NCBI GenBank assembly: GCA_934718065.1 | Contig: CAKUZR010000014.1 | Span: forward strand, 1 to 64,000 | Direction of reading: 5' to 3' | Origin: an uncultured Treponema sp. | Lineage (GTDB): Bacteria; Spirochaetota; Spirochaetia; Treponematales; Treponemataceae | DNA length: 64,000 nucleotides | Part shown: in pieces, positions 1-8,763 of the stretch | How positions within the stretch are numbered: the stretch's first letter is position 1 | How the letters are laid out: every line of letters starts with the position of its first letter | Translations under genes and position numbers: made by a program | Notes under the pieces: generated by a model | Told to the model about the DNA's origin: nothing | What the model saw: the letters and a program-made list of their open reading frames with translations, nothing else | Database searches by the model: none

Positions 1-282
1 CAAGTGAAAAACTTTAGGATTTTATTTTAATTTTTTTTGTTTAATTTTTTTACCCAATTTAACGAATTCACTTGACATATTTTATATACTGAAAATTTAA
101 ATAAATGTGTTTTTTTTATGCAGACGGCTGAAAATTATTGCGCATATAGCGGCAAAAACGAAGTCAAAGAAACTGGCCTGCGATAAACAAGATTTTTTAG
201 AATATTTCCTTCGGTAAGCGGTGTTTCACAAATCTGATTGTAGCAAATTTACATAAATCTTTTACTCTGCTATATTTTTTTT
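1..282. other. Upstream intergenic region, no convincing gene
   Basis: AT-rich. It holds a good -35 hexamer (TTGACA, 72-77) with only a weak -10 after it, and an 8-base inverted repeat CAAGTGAA (1-8) / TTCACTTG (67-74). A 22-codon open frame at 118-186 (ATG to TAA) has no Shine-Dalgarno and is not supported as a gene. The last 35 bases are the promoter of the next gene. Confidence 0.5.
248..276 (+). promoter_or_regulatory. Promoter, leaderless type, for the cyclo-ligase gene
   Basis: -35 TTTACA at 248-253, 17-base spacer, -10 TATATT at 271-276, then exactly 6 bases to ATG. Transcription should begin at the A of the start codon. No Shine-Dalgarno is present. Confidence 0.6.
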
Positions 283-897
283 ATGGAAAATCTTTCAATT
301 GGCGAGCAGAAATCGTTTTTGCGGAAAAGGGCAAAAGCTGAGCTGAAAAATTATTTTGAAGACAAGGCGCTTTCCCTTCAATGTGCAAAAACTGTTGCAA
401 AACTTTTTACGAAAAGCAAGGAATATGCGGAGGCTGAGGCGATTTTTGCGTATATGGCGATGGACGACGAAATCGACTTGTCTTTTGTGATAAAAAAAGC
501 GCTTCAGGACAATAAAAAGGTCGCGCTTCCAAGAATGGCGGAAAAATCCAACGATATGGATTTTTATTTTATTGATTCGCTTGATGAAACTTTCTCTGAT
601 GACAATAAATTTAAAATTCTGGAGCCTTTGGTCAAAAATCAAAGGGCTGAGCCTGAAAAAATTCCTGAAAAAACTATTTTTTTAGTTCCAGGACTGGCTT
701 TCAACCTTGAAGGCGCAAGGCTTGGACGCGGCAAAGGTTTTTATGACAAATATCTGCGCAGAATTCCTGCCGGAAATAAAATTTTCTGCGGGGTCTGCAC
801 GGTGAATGTGGTTACAAAAGCTGTTCCAGTTAAAGAAAATGACTTCCGCATGAATTATCTTTTGACAGAATACGGGTTTATTTCTTTGAATCGCTAG
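283..897 (+). CDS. fthC: 5-formyltetrahydrofolate cyclo-ligase
   Basis: Converts 5-formyl-THF to 5,10-methenyl-THF with ATP in the cytoplasm, returning a folate storage form to the one-carbon pool. The family signature is clear at about residues 134-158: VPGLAF, then LGRGKGFYDKYL with the glycine/arginine phosphate-binding loop and conserved YDKYL. Length of 204 aa is typical. The start is fixed by the leaderless promoter just upstream. The gene runs convergently into the M16 gene and their 3' ends overlap by 20 bases. Formate-THF ligase, a pathway partner, lies 46 kb away in the same window. Confidence 0.95.
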   Translation: MENLSIGEQKSFLRKRAKAELKNYFEDKALSLQCAKTVAKLFTKSKEYAEAEAIFAYMAMDDEIDLSFVIKKALQDNKKVALPRMAEKSNDMDFYFIDSLDETFSDDNKFKILEPLVKNQRAEPEKIPEKTIFLVPGLAFNLEGARLGRGKGFYDKYLRRIPAGNKIFCGVCTVNVVTKAVPVKENDFRMNYLLTEYGFISLNR

Positions 898-3661
898 AAA
901 AAATTTGAAGGAGCGGTTCCTGCGGAAAATATTCGTCCAGAATTCTTAAAAAATCCTGCGGAGTTGAATTTAAAATTTCTTCATATTCTTCAATGTAGTT
1001 TTTCGGAGAGCTTTTTTCGGCTGAAATTATTCTTGCAGTGCCAAAATTTGTCTGCGAGCCGGAAAGTTTGTTCAAAATCCAGGCGTTTTTCGTCTTTTCT
1101 GTTTCAAAGGAAGCGTTGTTTTCCAGATTCTGTTTTAATTCAAAAAGAGTTTTTTTATAAGTTTCTTCTATATAATTGGTGTGCTCCACGTTTAAAAAAG
1201 TTATTCCAGCAAAGGCAAAATCTTGAGTTGGCGCGAACAGTTTTGTTTCTGCGCCATTGTTTTTTAGTTTTTCGGAAAGCCTGAAAAGCAGCGCATTGAA
1301 AATAGTGAAATCAGAAGATTCCGGCTGCGGCGTTTTCAGCCAGTATTGAACCGGATCTGAAAAATTTTTGGTTGGAACAAGAACGGCTGGCATCGGGCCT
1401 GCGTCCTCGGCTTTTACGTCCGTGTAAAAAAGATGCCGGATTTTCAGCGTGATTTTCCGGGTTTTTGCAGGAAAATCTGGCTCAGGAACAAATTCTTTCC
1501 GGCTGGAATTATTTCTTTCAGTTTGCGGAACAAGAATTCCCATGGATTCTTCAAGAATGTAGCGGACTGCCTCGGCATCTGTGTTTCCGGCAATCACAAT
1601 GCTGTAAAGGCTCGCGTCAAGGAATTTAGGGTAGGCGGCAAGAATGTCGTTGTACAAAGTTTTTTGAAGAATGTCTTTTTCCGAGTCAAAAATATTTCTG
1701 ATAAACTGGGAATCGTAAAAATATTTTATTGCCCGGAAAGTCATCTGGTTTACCGGGCTTGCGTCTGAAAGCCTTTTTTGCGTCTGGACTGAATAAACGT
1801 AGCTGTCTGCTTCTGCCGGCGTTATTTCACCAAAAATCAGCGCATCGGAGATTGAGCGTATGCAAAGGGAAATGTCTTCTTTTGCACATTCCACGGAAAT
1901 TCTGCTTTCTGAAAAATCTGTTTCCGCGCGGACTTCTGGAAATCCTGAAATCATTTGCTGTGTTCTGTACTTGTTTATTTCTTTTTGAATGTTTGCCGCC
2001 AGCGCGTTCGCCATTACATTCTGAAATCCCGGGCGGTTTTTGTCCGCGAGTTTTCCGCCTTCAATTGAAACGATAATCGCCGCTCCGCTGGTTGTTCGGT
2101 TCGTTTTTACAAAAACTGGAATTCCGTTTGAAAGCTCGAAATTTTTAAGAGAATTTTTGTTCTGCTCCAAAAAAATTGTCTGCGCGTTTTTGGTTTCAAG
2201 CTCTTCATGCTGAGTTTCAGATTCATTTTTTTCAGCGGAAATTTCCTTCAGCGCATTTTTGAAAAGTTCCTGAGTGAACCACGAGCCGTTTTTTGAATTT
2301 ATTTCCTCGTAGCCAAGTCGTTTGTAGTCATTTTTGTATTTGTTGAAATTTTTCGTGTTCACCAGCACAAACACAAAAGGATTTTCGTTTTCAAAGGAAA
2401 GTTTGAGCGCATTTTCGTCTGCGGATTTTATTTTTTGCGGCTGGCTCAAAAGTTTTTGCGCAAGAAGAATTTCGTCGTCATTTTTTGAAACAAGAATGTC
2501 CGTCGCCCAGAAATCTGAAAGCGAAGCCATGAAATTCGCTGAATTTGCGGTTGTGGAATTGAAATTTTCCGCCAGAATTTTTTTTGCGGCATTATATTCT
2601 TCCGGTTTTGTAATTTCCGCTGAATTCCTGATTTTTTCTATGAAAAATTCCGTCTGCTCAATCGGTGAGCGCTGGTTTTGCTCAAGCAGCGTTTGAAAAA
2701 TCAGGCGTGAGCATCCGTTCTGATGCGCCGCAGAAACATTTATATATTCCGGGCCGCGGATGTTCAGAATATGCTCCGAGCAAAGTGCTTTTTTCAGCGT
2801 TGAGAAGTCGAAGTTGAACGTGGCTGCCGCAAGATTTGCCTGAATTGAATCCAGATTCGCGTATTCGATTACAATTTGTGTCATTTCGTTGCTGAACTGC
2901 GCGTCGTGCAGAACGAATTTCCGCGTTTTTCCGCTGGCTTTTACGGCTTCCGGCGTTCCCGAGGCTGCGGCGGGCTTGTATGCGCCGAAATATTTTTCCG
3001 CAAGAAGAAAAACTTCCTCTTTTTTTAGCGGTCCGCTGACAAAAAGCGCGCTGTTCTGCGGCGTGTACCAGAATTTTCCGATTTTTGAAAGAACCGTCCG
3101 GATTTGCGCCGGAGTTGATTTTGTAAAAATCTGCGGATATATTCCGGATTCCTGTTTCCACGGCGCGTCTGAAAAAATCCTGGAGTCAATTGAAGTGTTG
3201 ATAAAAGCGGCCGGCGTTGGCGCGTACTGCATTATTTCAGTTTTTAGGGCGGAATATTCGCGGAAAATATCTTTTTCGGTGAAAACCGGCGAAAACGCGC
3301 GCTTTGAAAGAATTTCAAAAACTGAAGGAGCCAGTTCCTGCGAAACCAAAATTGTGTAGCGCGATGAATCTGCGTTGCATTCAGAAGTCAAATCCTGCAG
3401 AAGTGAATTTTCTTCCGCGCCGTATTTGAAAAGCCTTGTGTAAAGCGGAAAAAATCCAGTGTTGGAAGCGTTTTGCGCGCTGATTCCGGCGTGAACTGAA
3501 TATTCAATTCTTGTTAAGGCCGAGGAAAAATCTTCCAGCGCAAAAATCTGCATTCCGTTTTCAAGCGTGTACTCCGCATAGTTCTGTTCAGTTAAATAAT
3601 TCGGTTCTGCAAAAGCAAATGCAGAAAAAGCAAAAAACAAAGCCAAAAGATTTTTTTTCAT
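878..3661 (-). CDS. Exported M16-type (insulinase/pitrilysin) protein without zinc motif
   Basis: 927 aa, long enough for the two tandem M16 units of this family. It begins with a signal peptide (MKKNLLALFF, cut near AFAEP). At about residues 68-81 the frame TGFF-PLYTR-LFKYG aligns with the zinc site normally reading HxxEH, so both histidines and the glutamate are replaced (H to P, E to T, H to R at residues 72-76). Family knowledge: M16 partners lacking this motif act as non-catalytic halves or chaperone-like chambers. A role as a peptidase is therefore doubtful. Start: a frame opens 9 codons earlier, but this ATG follows a -10 (TATAAT) by 7 bases and starts the signal peptide. Confidence 0.75.
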   Translation of the reverse strand: MKKNLLALFFAFSAFAFAEPNYLTEQNYAEYTLENGMQIFALEDFSSALTRIEYSVHAGISAQNASNTGFFPLYTRLFKYGAEENSLLQDLTSECNADSSRYTILVSQELAPSVFEILSKRAFSPVFTEKDIFREYSALKTEIMQYAPTPAAFINTSIDSRIFSDAPWKQESGIYPQIFTKSTPAQIRTVLSKIGKFWYTPQNSALFVSGPLKKEEVFLLAEKYFGAYKPAAASGTPEAVKASGKTRKFVLHDAQFSNEMTQIVIEYANLDSIQANLAAATFNFDFSTLKKALCSEHILNIRGPEYINVSAAHQNGCSRLIFQTLLEQNQRSPIEQTEFFIEKIRNSAEITKPEEYNAAKKILAENFNSTTANSANFMASLSDFWATDILVSKNDDEILLAQKLLSQPQKIKSADENALKLSFENENPFVFVLVNTKNFNKYKNDYKRLGYEEINSKNGSWFTQELFKNALKEISAEKNESETQHEELETKNAQTIFLEQNKNSLKNFELSNGIPVFVKTNRTTSGAAIIVSIEGGKLADKNRPGFQNVMANALAANIQKEINKYRTQQMISGFPEVRAETDFSESRISVECAKEDISLCIRSISDALIFGEITPAEADSYVYSVQTQKRLSDASPVNQMTFRAIKYFYDSQFIRNIFDSEKDILQKTLYNDILAAYPKFLDASLYSIVIAGNTDAEAVRYILEESMGILVPQTERNNSSRKEFVPEPDFPAKTRKITLKIRHLFYTDVKAEDAGPMPAVLVPTKNFSDPVQYWLKTPQPESSDFTIFNALLFRLSEKLKNNGAETKLFAPTQDFAFAGITFLNVEHTNYIEETYKKTLFELKQNLENNASFETEKTKNAWILNKLSGSQTNFGTARIISAEKSSPKNYIEEYEEILNSTPQDFLRILDEYFPQEPLLQIFSSDSKK

Positions 3662-3668
3662 ACGGAAT

Positions 3669-3674
3669 ATTATA
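3669..3674 (-). promoter_or_regulatory. -10 element of the M16 gene (near-leaderless)
   Basis: Reads TATAAT on the minus strand, followed by 7 bases and the ATG at 3661. No Shine-Dalgarno lies between. Confidence 0.6.
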
Positions 3675-3729
3675 GCATTTTTTTTCATATTTTCTGCAAA
3701 AACTGAAAAAACTATAAGGCAGACAGAAG

Positions 3730-3915
3730 TTCTGGATTTTTTATGAATGGAATAAAAGCGTAGGCAGAGGGCAATTTGTGAAGACTTTTGGCGATTGAAC
3801 CAATAGAAGTGCGAAGCACCCGAACCTTTACAAGCGAAGCGCGAGCCAAATCCGTCTGGAGCAAATTGAACTATGCCGAAAGCGTTTTTTCAGAATTATT
3901 TTCAAAAATCCAGAA
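3730..3915 (+). repeat. 190-bp palindromic interspersed element, copy A
   Basis: Starts TTCTGGATTTTT (3730-3741) and ends with its exact reverse complement (3904-3915). Inner arms also pair (CAATTTG 3772-3778 with CAAATTG 3862-3868), and the tip is GTGC-GAA-GCAC. The body matches copies B (25771), C (23893) and D (40701). The ends differ in sequence from the other copies but are still complementary to each other. It lies between the M16 and DUF4954 promoters and accounts for the apparent N-terminal extension of the DUF4954 frame. Confidence 0.8.
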
Positions 3916-3948
3916 ATTCTTTCTATTTATAATGTGTTTTTTCTGTGT

Positions 3949-3954
3949 TATAAT
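3949..3954 (+). promoter_or_regulatory. -10 element of the DUF4954 gene (near-leaderless)
   Basis: TATAAT followed by 7 bases and ATG at 3962, with no Shine-Dalgarno. Confidence 0.6.
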
Positions 3955-3961
3955 TCGGTGT

Positions 3962-6103
3962 ATGCCAAAGGTAAATTTTATTGAAAAAAAAGAAAAGATT
4001 TTTGAAATTCCAGCTGAAATTGCTAATATAATAGAAGAAAAACGAAATCTTACGGCGGAAGAAATTGCGCTTCTTGAAAAAAACAACAATACAAGCGAAT
4101 TTTCTTCCTGGGAAAATGTTTTTGTCCCGCTTGAAAAAGACGATTTTGACTGCTCTCTGATTAGAAATTCACGCTTTGAAGGCTTTGCGGTTATCGGCAG
4201 GCTTAAATACGCAAAACTGAAATACCATAGTCTTGAGCTTGAAACAGGAATTGTGAACAGCCTTGTGCGAAATTCGGTTGTTGGCAATGACAACGTTATT
4301 CAAAATGTTTCGTATCTTGAAAACTATCGAATCGGCGACCGTGTTATGCTTTTCAACGTTCAGGAAATAAGCTGCACAAAAAACGCGAAATTCGGGAACG
4401 GATATATTTTTTCTGGGGAAAAAGAGTCGGAGCGCAAGTGGATTGGCGTTGCGAACGAAAATGACGGGCGGGCGATTCTTCCGTTTGAAAAAATGATTCC
4501 GGCGGACGCATATCTTTGGTCTTCAAACCGCGAGGATTCTGCGCTGCTTGAGAAATTCACTGCTCTTACCGACAACGAAAAACAGACTGAAGGAAATACT
4601 TTCGGCGTAATCGGGAATGATGTTGTTATAAAAAATACGCTTACAATCAAGGATGTGAAAATTGGAAACTGCGCGTATATAAAAGGCGCGGCAAAAATAA
4701 AAAATGTCACGATTCTTTCCGGCGAGGATGAAGTGAGCCAGATTGGTGAAGGCGTTGAGATGGTGAACGGAATAATGAACGCCGGAAGCCACGTTTTTTA
4801 TCAGGCTGTTGCAATCCGGTTTGTGATTGGAAGAAACTGCCAGCTGAAATATGGCGCTCGTCTTTTGAATTCGTTTCTTGGCGACAATTCAACTGTTTCC
4901 TGCTGCGAGCTTTTGAACAATATGATTTTTCCGTTCCACGAGCAGCACCATAATTCCTCGTTTCTTATTGCGTCAACTGTCATGGGGCAGAGCAATATTG
5001 CGGCGGGCGCGACAATCGGCAGCAACCACAATTCGCGCAGTCCGGACGGAGAAATTGTTGCCCACCGCGGATTCTGGCCGGGGCTTTGCTCGGATTTTAA
5101 GCATAACTCGCGCTTTGCAAGTTTTGTTCTTGCTTCAAAAGGCTCTTATCAGCACGAGCTGAATGTTCAGTATCCGTTCAGTCTGCTTGCTCCGGGCGAA
5201 AACCCTGAAAGTCCGGTTCATATTCTTCCGGCCTGGTGGTTTATGTACGATATGTTTGCGATTGTGCGCAACAAGTATAAATTTGCCAAAAGAGACAAGC
5301 GTTTTGTGAAAGTCCAGAACATCGAGATGAATCCGTTTGCTCCGGACACTATGCAGGAAATTCTTTCCGCGATAAACCGCATTATTGAGCTTGCCAGTTC
5401 GCAGCTTGGCTTTGAACGCCAGGAAGCTAAAAATTTCCTTCATCAGAATCCTGCGTCAAAACTTACGCTCACGGATATGCTTTCCCAGAAGAAATTCGGC
5501 GCGACGCTGTACAAGCCGGTTCAGGGATATAAAACTTACAGAAAAATCCTGAAATATTTTGTTGTCTGCACGCTTCAGGAATACTGCGCGGCGAACGGCG
5601 TTGAAAAAATTTCTTCAGACTTGATTCAGAAAATCATGAAAATCAGGCTTTTCACAAAATGGCAGAACGTTGGCGGCCAGATTATTCCGGAAGAAAAAAT
5701 CGCGCAGCTTTTTGAAAAAATCAAGTCCGGCGAAATTTCAAGCTGGACCGAAGTCCACGAGTTTTACAATGTCTGCCAGGCTGAATATCTTGAGTTCAAG
5801 ACACGGTACGCGCTTTTTATTCTGGAGGAGCTTTATTCAAAGGAAATCAAGGATTTTACGTGCGAAATTTTCAAGGATATAGTGAACGACGTTACAATCG
5901 TTTCTGACGAAATGTATTCGGCTTCGGTTTCCAGCCGAGAAAAGGATTTTACAGATTATTACCGCTGCATGACTTACAAAAACCGGGAAGAAATGACAGC
6001 TGTTCTTGGCACGCTGAATGACAGCAGTTTTTTGAAAACGCTGAAAACCGATACGGAAAATTTCAATATTTTTGTGAAGAATGCGTTTTCTGATTTCTGT
6101 TAG
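3962..6103 (+). CDS. DUF4954 family protein (left-handed beta-helix)
   Basis: 713 aa. The N-terminal two thirds contain imperfect hexapeptide repeats typical of a left-handed parallel beta-helix (VIGNDVVIKN, VKIGNCAYIKGAAKI, FVIGRNCQLKYGA, MGQSNIAAGATIGSNHNSR). The C-terminal third is probably helical. No signal peptide, so cytoplasmic. I recognise the family as DUF4954, found in treponemes and Bacteroidetes. Its biochemical role is unknown; the fold suggests an acyl- or nucleotidyl-transferase-like protein. The open frame continues 58 codons upstream, but that stretch is repeat element A and promoter, so the start is set at MPKVNFIEKK. Confidence 0.8.
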   Translation: MPKVNFIEKKEKIFEIPAEIANIIEEKRNLTAEEIALLEKNNNTSEFSSWENVFVPLEKDDFDCSLIRNSRFEGFAVIGRLKYAKLKYHSLELETGIVNSLVRNSVVGNDNVIQNVSYLENYRIGDRVMLFNVQEISCTKNAKFGNGYIFSGEKESERKWIGVANENDGRAILPFEKMIPADAYLWSSNREDSALLEKFTALTDNEKQTEGNTFGVIGNDVVIKNTLTIKDVKIGNCAYIKGAAKIKNVTILSGEDEVSQIGEGVEMVNGIMNAGSHVFYQAVAIRFVIGRNCQLKYGARLLNSFLGDNSTVSCCELLNNMIFPFHEQHHNSSFLIASTVMGQSNIAAGATIGSNHNSRSPDGEIVAHRGFWPGLCSDFKHNSRFASFVLASKGSYQHELNVQYPFSLLAPGENPESPVHILPAWWFMYDMFAIVRNKYKFAKRDKRFVKVQNIEMNPFAPDTMQEILSAINRIIELASSQLGFERQEAKNFLHQNPASKLTLTDMLSQKKFGATLYKPVQGYKTYRKILKYFVVCTLQEYCAANGVEKISSDLIQKIMKIRLFTKWQNVGGQIIPEEKIAQLFEKIKSGEISSWTEVHEFYNVCQAEYLEFKTRYALFILEELYSKEIKDFTCEIFKDIVNDVTIVSDEMYSASVSSREKDFTDYYRCMTYKNREEMTAVLGTLNDSSFLKTLKTDTENFNIFVKNAFSDFC

Positions 6104-6107
6104 TTGA

Positions 6108-6145
6108 TAAGCTTGTCGAACCAATCAAAAGCCACCCAAAATAAA
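6108..6145 (-). repeat. Fragment of intergenic repeat family E
   Basis: The stretch ending in GCCACCCAAA matches one end of the longer copies at 61416-61565 and 28639-28842 (CGAACCAA-CAAAAGCCACCCAAA). It lies just downstream of the DUF4954 stop. Confidence 0.6.
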
Positions 6146-6187
6146 AAAATCTCCGGATTGCACTAAAACCCGGAGACTGATTTTTTG
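6141..6187. terminator. Bidirectional terminator between convergent genes
   Basis: Stem TCTCCGG (6150-6156) / CCGGAGA (6170-6176) with a 13-base loop. A T run follows on the plus strand and an A run precedes it, so it can end both DUF4954 and the aldolase transcript. Confidence 0.75.
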
Positions 6188-6189
6188 AA

Positions 6190-7398
6190 TTATTCCTGGC
6201 TTGTTAGTTCCTTGAAATATTCCGTGATGTCCTTGCGCTTATCCTTTGTGTAGGCAATCGCAGTGCGCGGATGCTGGTTGAACTGGCCCGTCAGAAGATA
6301 CTGAAGGTCGTAGCCCCAGGTGATTCCGTTTTCTTTCATAGGAATCATGTGTTTTTCAATGAATTCCAGAACTGGATATTCGTTGTACTTAGGGTTTTTC
6401 AAAAATCCAAGAAGAAGTTCCATTGCGCAGTTTCCGGCTCCGCGGCCCATTGAAAGATATGTTGCGTCAAGATAGTCAACGTTGTCTCCTGCACATTCGA
6501 TTGTGTTTGCAAAGGCGAGCTTCTGGTTGTCGTGCGCGTGAATTCCGAGCTTCTTGTTGTATTTTGCGGCGTATTCTCCGTACAAGTCGCAGATTCTGGC
6601 CATTTCCTCCGGATAAATCGAGCCGTAGCTGTCAACGATGTAAATTACATCAACTGGCGACTGGCCGACCATGTCAAGCGCGGCTCGCAAATCGTTTTCC
6701 TGAACGGTTGAAAGAGCCATTATGTTGCAGCTTGTTTCATAGCCTTTTTTGTGGGCGTCTTCTATCATGTCGATTGCAGTCGGCATCTGGTGAACATAAG
6801 TTGCAACGCGAACCAGGTCAACAGGTGATTCCGCGCGCTCGTGAATATCTTCCTTGTAGTTGCAGCGGCCTACGTCTGCCATTACCGCGACTTTTACTTT
6901 TCGTTCTCCGTCGCCAACAACTGAGCGTATATATTCATCATCGCAGAATTTTGAAGGTCCGAATTTGTTCACATCGAACAGTGTCTTGTCTGCCTTGTAG
7001 CCGAATTCCATATAGTCAACGCCAGCTTTTGTGTTTGCGCTGTAAAGAGCTTTCGCGAAATCTTCTGCAAAGAAAAAGTCGTTTACAAGTCCGCCGTCAC
7101 GCAGGGTTGCGTCTACAACTTTAATTTCCGGACGATAGTTCATCATGGCAGTAACTTTTTTCATTTCAATCCTCTTTCGGCTGTCTTTCTGGGCAGTCTT
7201 TTCTTCTGTGCTTGGCTGAATGCCTATGTTTTTCAGCATTTCATCCTTGTTCTTGTAGTAATGGTAAATATTTGCCGCGGAAATGCCGCATTTTTCAGCG
7301 ACATCGCGCATTCCAATCTGCGAAGAGTCCTTTTCTTTGAGAAGCTCCTCCACCGCCGCCTTTATTTTAGCCGCAATTTCCAAGTTTGGTTTCCGCAA
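6190..7398 (-). CDS. TetR-type HTH fused to DRE-TIM (HMGL-like) aldolase
   Basis: 402 aa in one frame. Residues 1-57 are a TetR-family DNA-binding domain (MRDVAEKCGISAANIYHYYKNK). A lysine-rich linker follows, and from about residue 90 there is a complete DRE-TIM metallolyase barrel: VVDATLRDGG near the start, the metal pair HAHDN, and GRGAGN. Relatives are 4-hydroxy-2-oxovalerate aldolase and HMG-CoA-lyase-like enzymes; the substrate is unknown. The TetR ligand-binding domain is missing. The full-length start is TTG with GGAG 7 bases upstream. A second in-frame ATG at 7164 (residue 79) has its own strong AGAGGA 6 bases upstream, so the enzyme is probably also made alone. Located alone, behind palindromic operators. 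Confidence 0.75.
   Translation of the reverse strand: MRKPNLEIAAKIKAAVEELLKEKDSSQIGMRDVAEKCGISAANIYHYYKNKDEMLKNIGIQPSTEEKTAQKDSRKRIEMKKVTAMMNYRPEIKVVDATLRDGGLVNDFFFAEDFAKALYSANTKAGVDYMEFGYKADKTLFDVNKFGPSKFCDDEYIRSVVGDGERKVKVAVMADVGRCNYKEDIHERAESPVDLVRVATYVHQMPTAIDMIEDAHKKGYETSCNIMALSTVQENDLRAALDMVGQSPVDVIYIVDSYGSIYPEEMARICDLYGEYAAKYNKKLGIHAHDNQKLAFANTIECAGDNVDYLDATYLSMGRGAGNCAMELLLGFLKNPKYNEYPVLEFIEKHMIPMKENGITWGYDLQYLLTGQFNQHPRTAIAYTKDKRKDITEYFKELTSQE
7162..7180 (-). promoter_or_regulatory. Internal Shine-Dalgarno and ATG inside the fusion gene
   Basis: On the minus strand AGAGGA is followed by 6 bases and ATG at 7164, in frame with the aldolase. This would give a 324-residue enzyme without the DNA-binding domain. 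Confidence 0.6.
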
Positions 7399-7423
7399 AA
7401 TAATTCTCCAAATTGCAAGATAT

Positions 7424-7477
7424 TGTTAATTTAACAGTGTTTTGACTGGTTGTCAATGTTTTGTTAAAAGTGAACAA
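7424..7477 (-). promoter_or_regulatory. Promoter with three inverted repeats, likely operators
   Basis: Minus-strand -35 TTGACA (7456-7451), 17-base spacer, -10 TAAATT (7433-7428). Overlapping it are the palindrome TGTTAATTTAACA (7424-7436), the inverted repeat TTGAC-TGGTT-GTCAA (7442-7456) and TTGTT-AAAAGTG-AACAA (7461-7477). They fit an operator for the encoded TetR-type domain, by inference. Confidence 0.5.
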
Positions 7478-7515
7478 AAGTTTTCAATTTGGATGAAAAA
7501 TGAACGGTGGATGTT

Positions 7516-8763
7516 TTATGATTGGGATTGAATGAGTTGTTCAATAATGAAATTTAAACAGGTTTCATTATAAATATCCAGGTAATTTTCAGCATCTTGA
7601 TTGTAGTAGGAATAAAGTTTTTCTGTGTATGGAATATTGATTCCTATGCCGCTTAATTTTTTTTCAGAATATAAATTATTTGTAAATGATTCTGTAATTA
7701 TTTTCTCATAATCTTTCATAACTTCTTGCAGCGCTTTTTTTGTGTTTGAATCATAAGTTTCTGTTTCAAAAATAGATAAAAAAGATTTAAAGTCTGTGTA
7801 TTCGATAAAATTTGAATCATAGCTGTATAGATTTTCCCGGTGTTTTTTTATAACTGAAAAGTCTGTCTTTGTGTCATTTTTAATGTTGTTAAAAAAAATA
7901 TTGAATGTATTTGTGAATGATTCAAATTTATTCATATCAACTGCTGAGTAGGTGCATGAAACAAGTGTGTTTTTATATTTTTCAGAAAAATTTTCTATAA
8001 GGCTAGAAGCGCATTTTTCTGTATTCAGATTTGAGGTAAAATTTTTGTAAAGAGTTGAATAATTGCTCCCGTTTCCTGGTAGTTCTGTCTGTGAACCAAT
8101 TATAAAATCCGCACAGTCTTTTAACTGCCATAAGATTTCTATCATTTGCATAAGGCAGCAGTCAAACTGTAATATTTCAATTTTCTTGTTTTGATTTTTA
8201 CAAAATGCTTTTAAAGCAGTTGATAATTCAGTTACTGCGATAGAGTTCTCTTCTGAATAACCAGTCGTATAGTCTTGTATTACAGAGCGTGAGCTTTTTG
8301 GAATTTTGCAGTCTGGAAAAACTCCGAAACCATGGCTCCAGATATTCAGTGCAAATTTTTCTGATGGATAATATCTGCTTGTAAAATCTAAAAAATCAGT
8401 TAAAGTTGAAATGTCGGATGTATCTTTTTCTTCTAGTTCAACAATTATGTCATCATTTATTGCTGTATCCGCTTGTAATTCCAAAATTTTAGTATCGGTC
8501 CAGTTTCCTTCTGTTTTATCATATCCATTGGCTCTGTCTAATAAAACAATGAAATTGATTTTTTTTGTTCCCAGGTTTTCTTTTATTTCTTTTATATTCT
8601 TTAATGCAAATCTTTCTAAATTATTATCAGCTGCCATATATAACGCATAAGTCCATTCCGTTTTTTCATGCACAAATAGTTCTTGCTTTTTTGAATCATC
8701 AATTTTGCAACTTATAATAAAAAATGCTGTTAATAAGATAATAAAATTTAAATTTTTACACAT
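7516..8763 (-). CDS. Clostripain-like (C11) cysteine peptidase, lipoprotein
   Basis: 415 aa. A lipoprotein signal ends at Cys19 (FFIISC). The catalytic landmarks of peptidase family C11 are present: YALYMAADNNLE near residue 40, His144 in NIWSHGFG, and FDCCLM with the likely nucleophile Cys203. Family knowledge: these enzymes cleave after basic residues. Expected on a membrane surface facing the periplasm or outside. Its ATG overlaps the end of the upstream serine hydrolase gene by 16 bases, so the two are translationally coupled. Last gene of the four-gene lipoprotein operon; codon use is far more A/T-rich than in flanking housekeeping genes. Confidence 0.85.
   Translation of the reverse strand: MCKNLNFIILLTAFFIISCKIDDSKKQELFVHEKTEWTYALYMAADNNLERFALKNIKEIKENLGTKKINFIVLLDRANGYDKTEGNWTDTKILELQADTAINDDIIVELEEKDTSDISTLTDFLDFTSRYYPSEKFALNIWSHGFGVFPDCKIPKSSRSVIQDYTTGYSEENSIAVTELSTALKAFCKNQNKKIEILQFDCCLMQMIEILWQLKDCADFIIGSQTELPGNGSNYSTLYKNFTSNLNTEKCASSLIENFSEKYKNTLVSCTYSAVDMNKFESFTNTFNIFFNNIKNDTKTDFSVIKKHRENLYSYDSNFIEYTDFKSFLSIFETETYDSNTKKALQEVMKDYEKIITESFTNNLYSEKKLSGIGINIPYTEKLYSYYNQDAENYLDIYNETCLNFIIEQLIQSQS

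Noticed and set aside
118..186. 22-codon gene upstream of the cyclo-ligase
   Set aside because: No ribosome site, weak -10, and no recognisable peptide. Also considered as a tmRNA tag: it does not end in the usual ALAA.
3788..3961. N-terminal 58 codons before DUF4954
   Set aside because: They lie in repeat element A and across the -10; the family match starts at MPKVNFIEKK.
6423..7124. 233-codon plus-strand frame opposite the aldolase
   Set aside because: Arg/Leu/Cys-rich low-complexity translation, a shadow of the real minus-strand gene.
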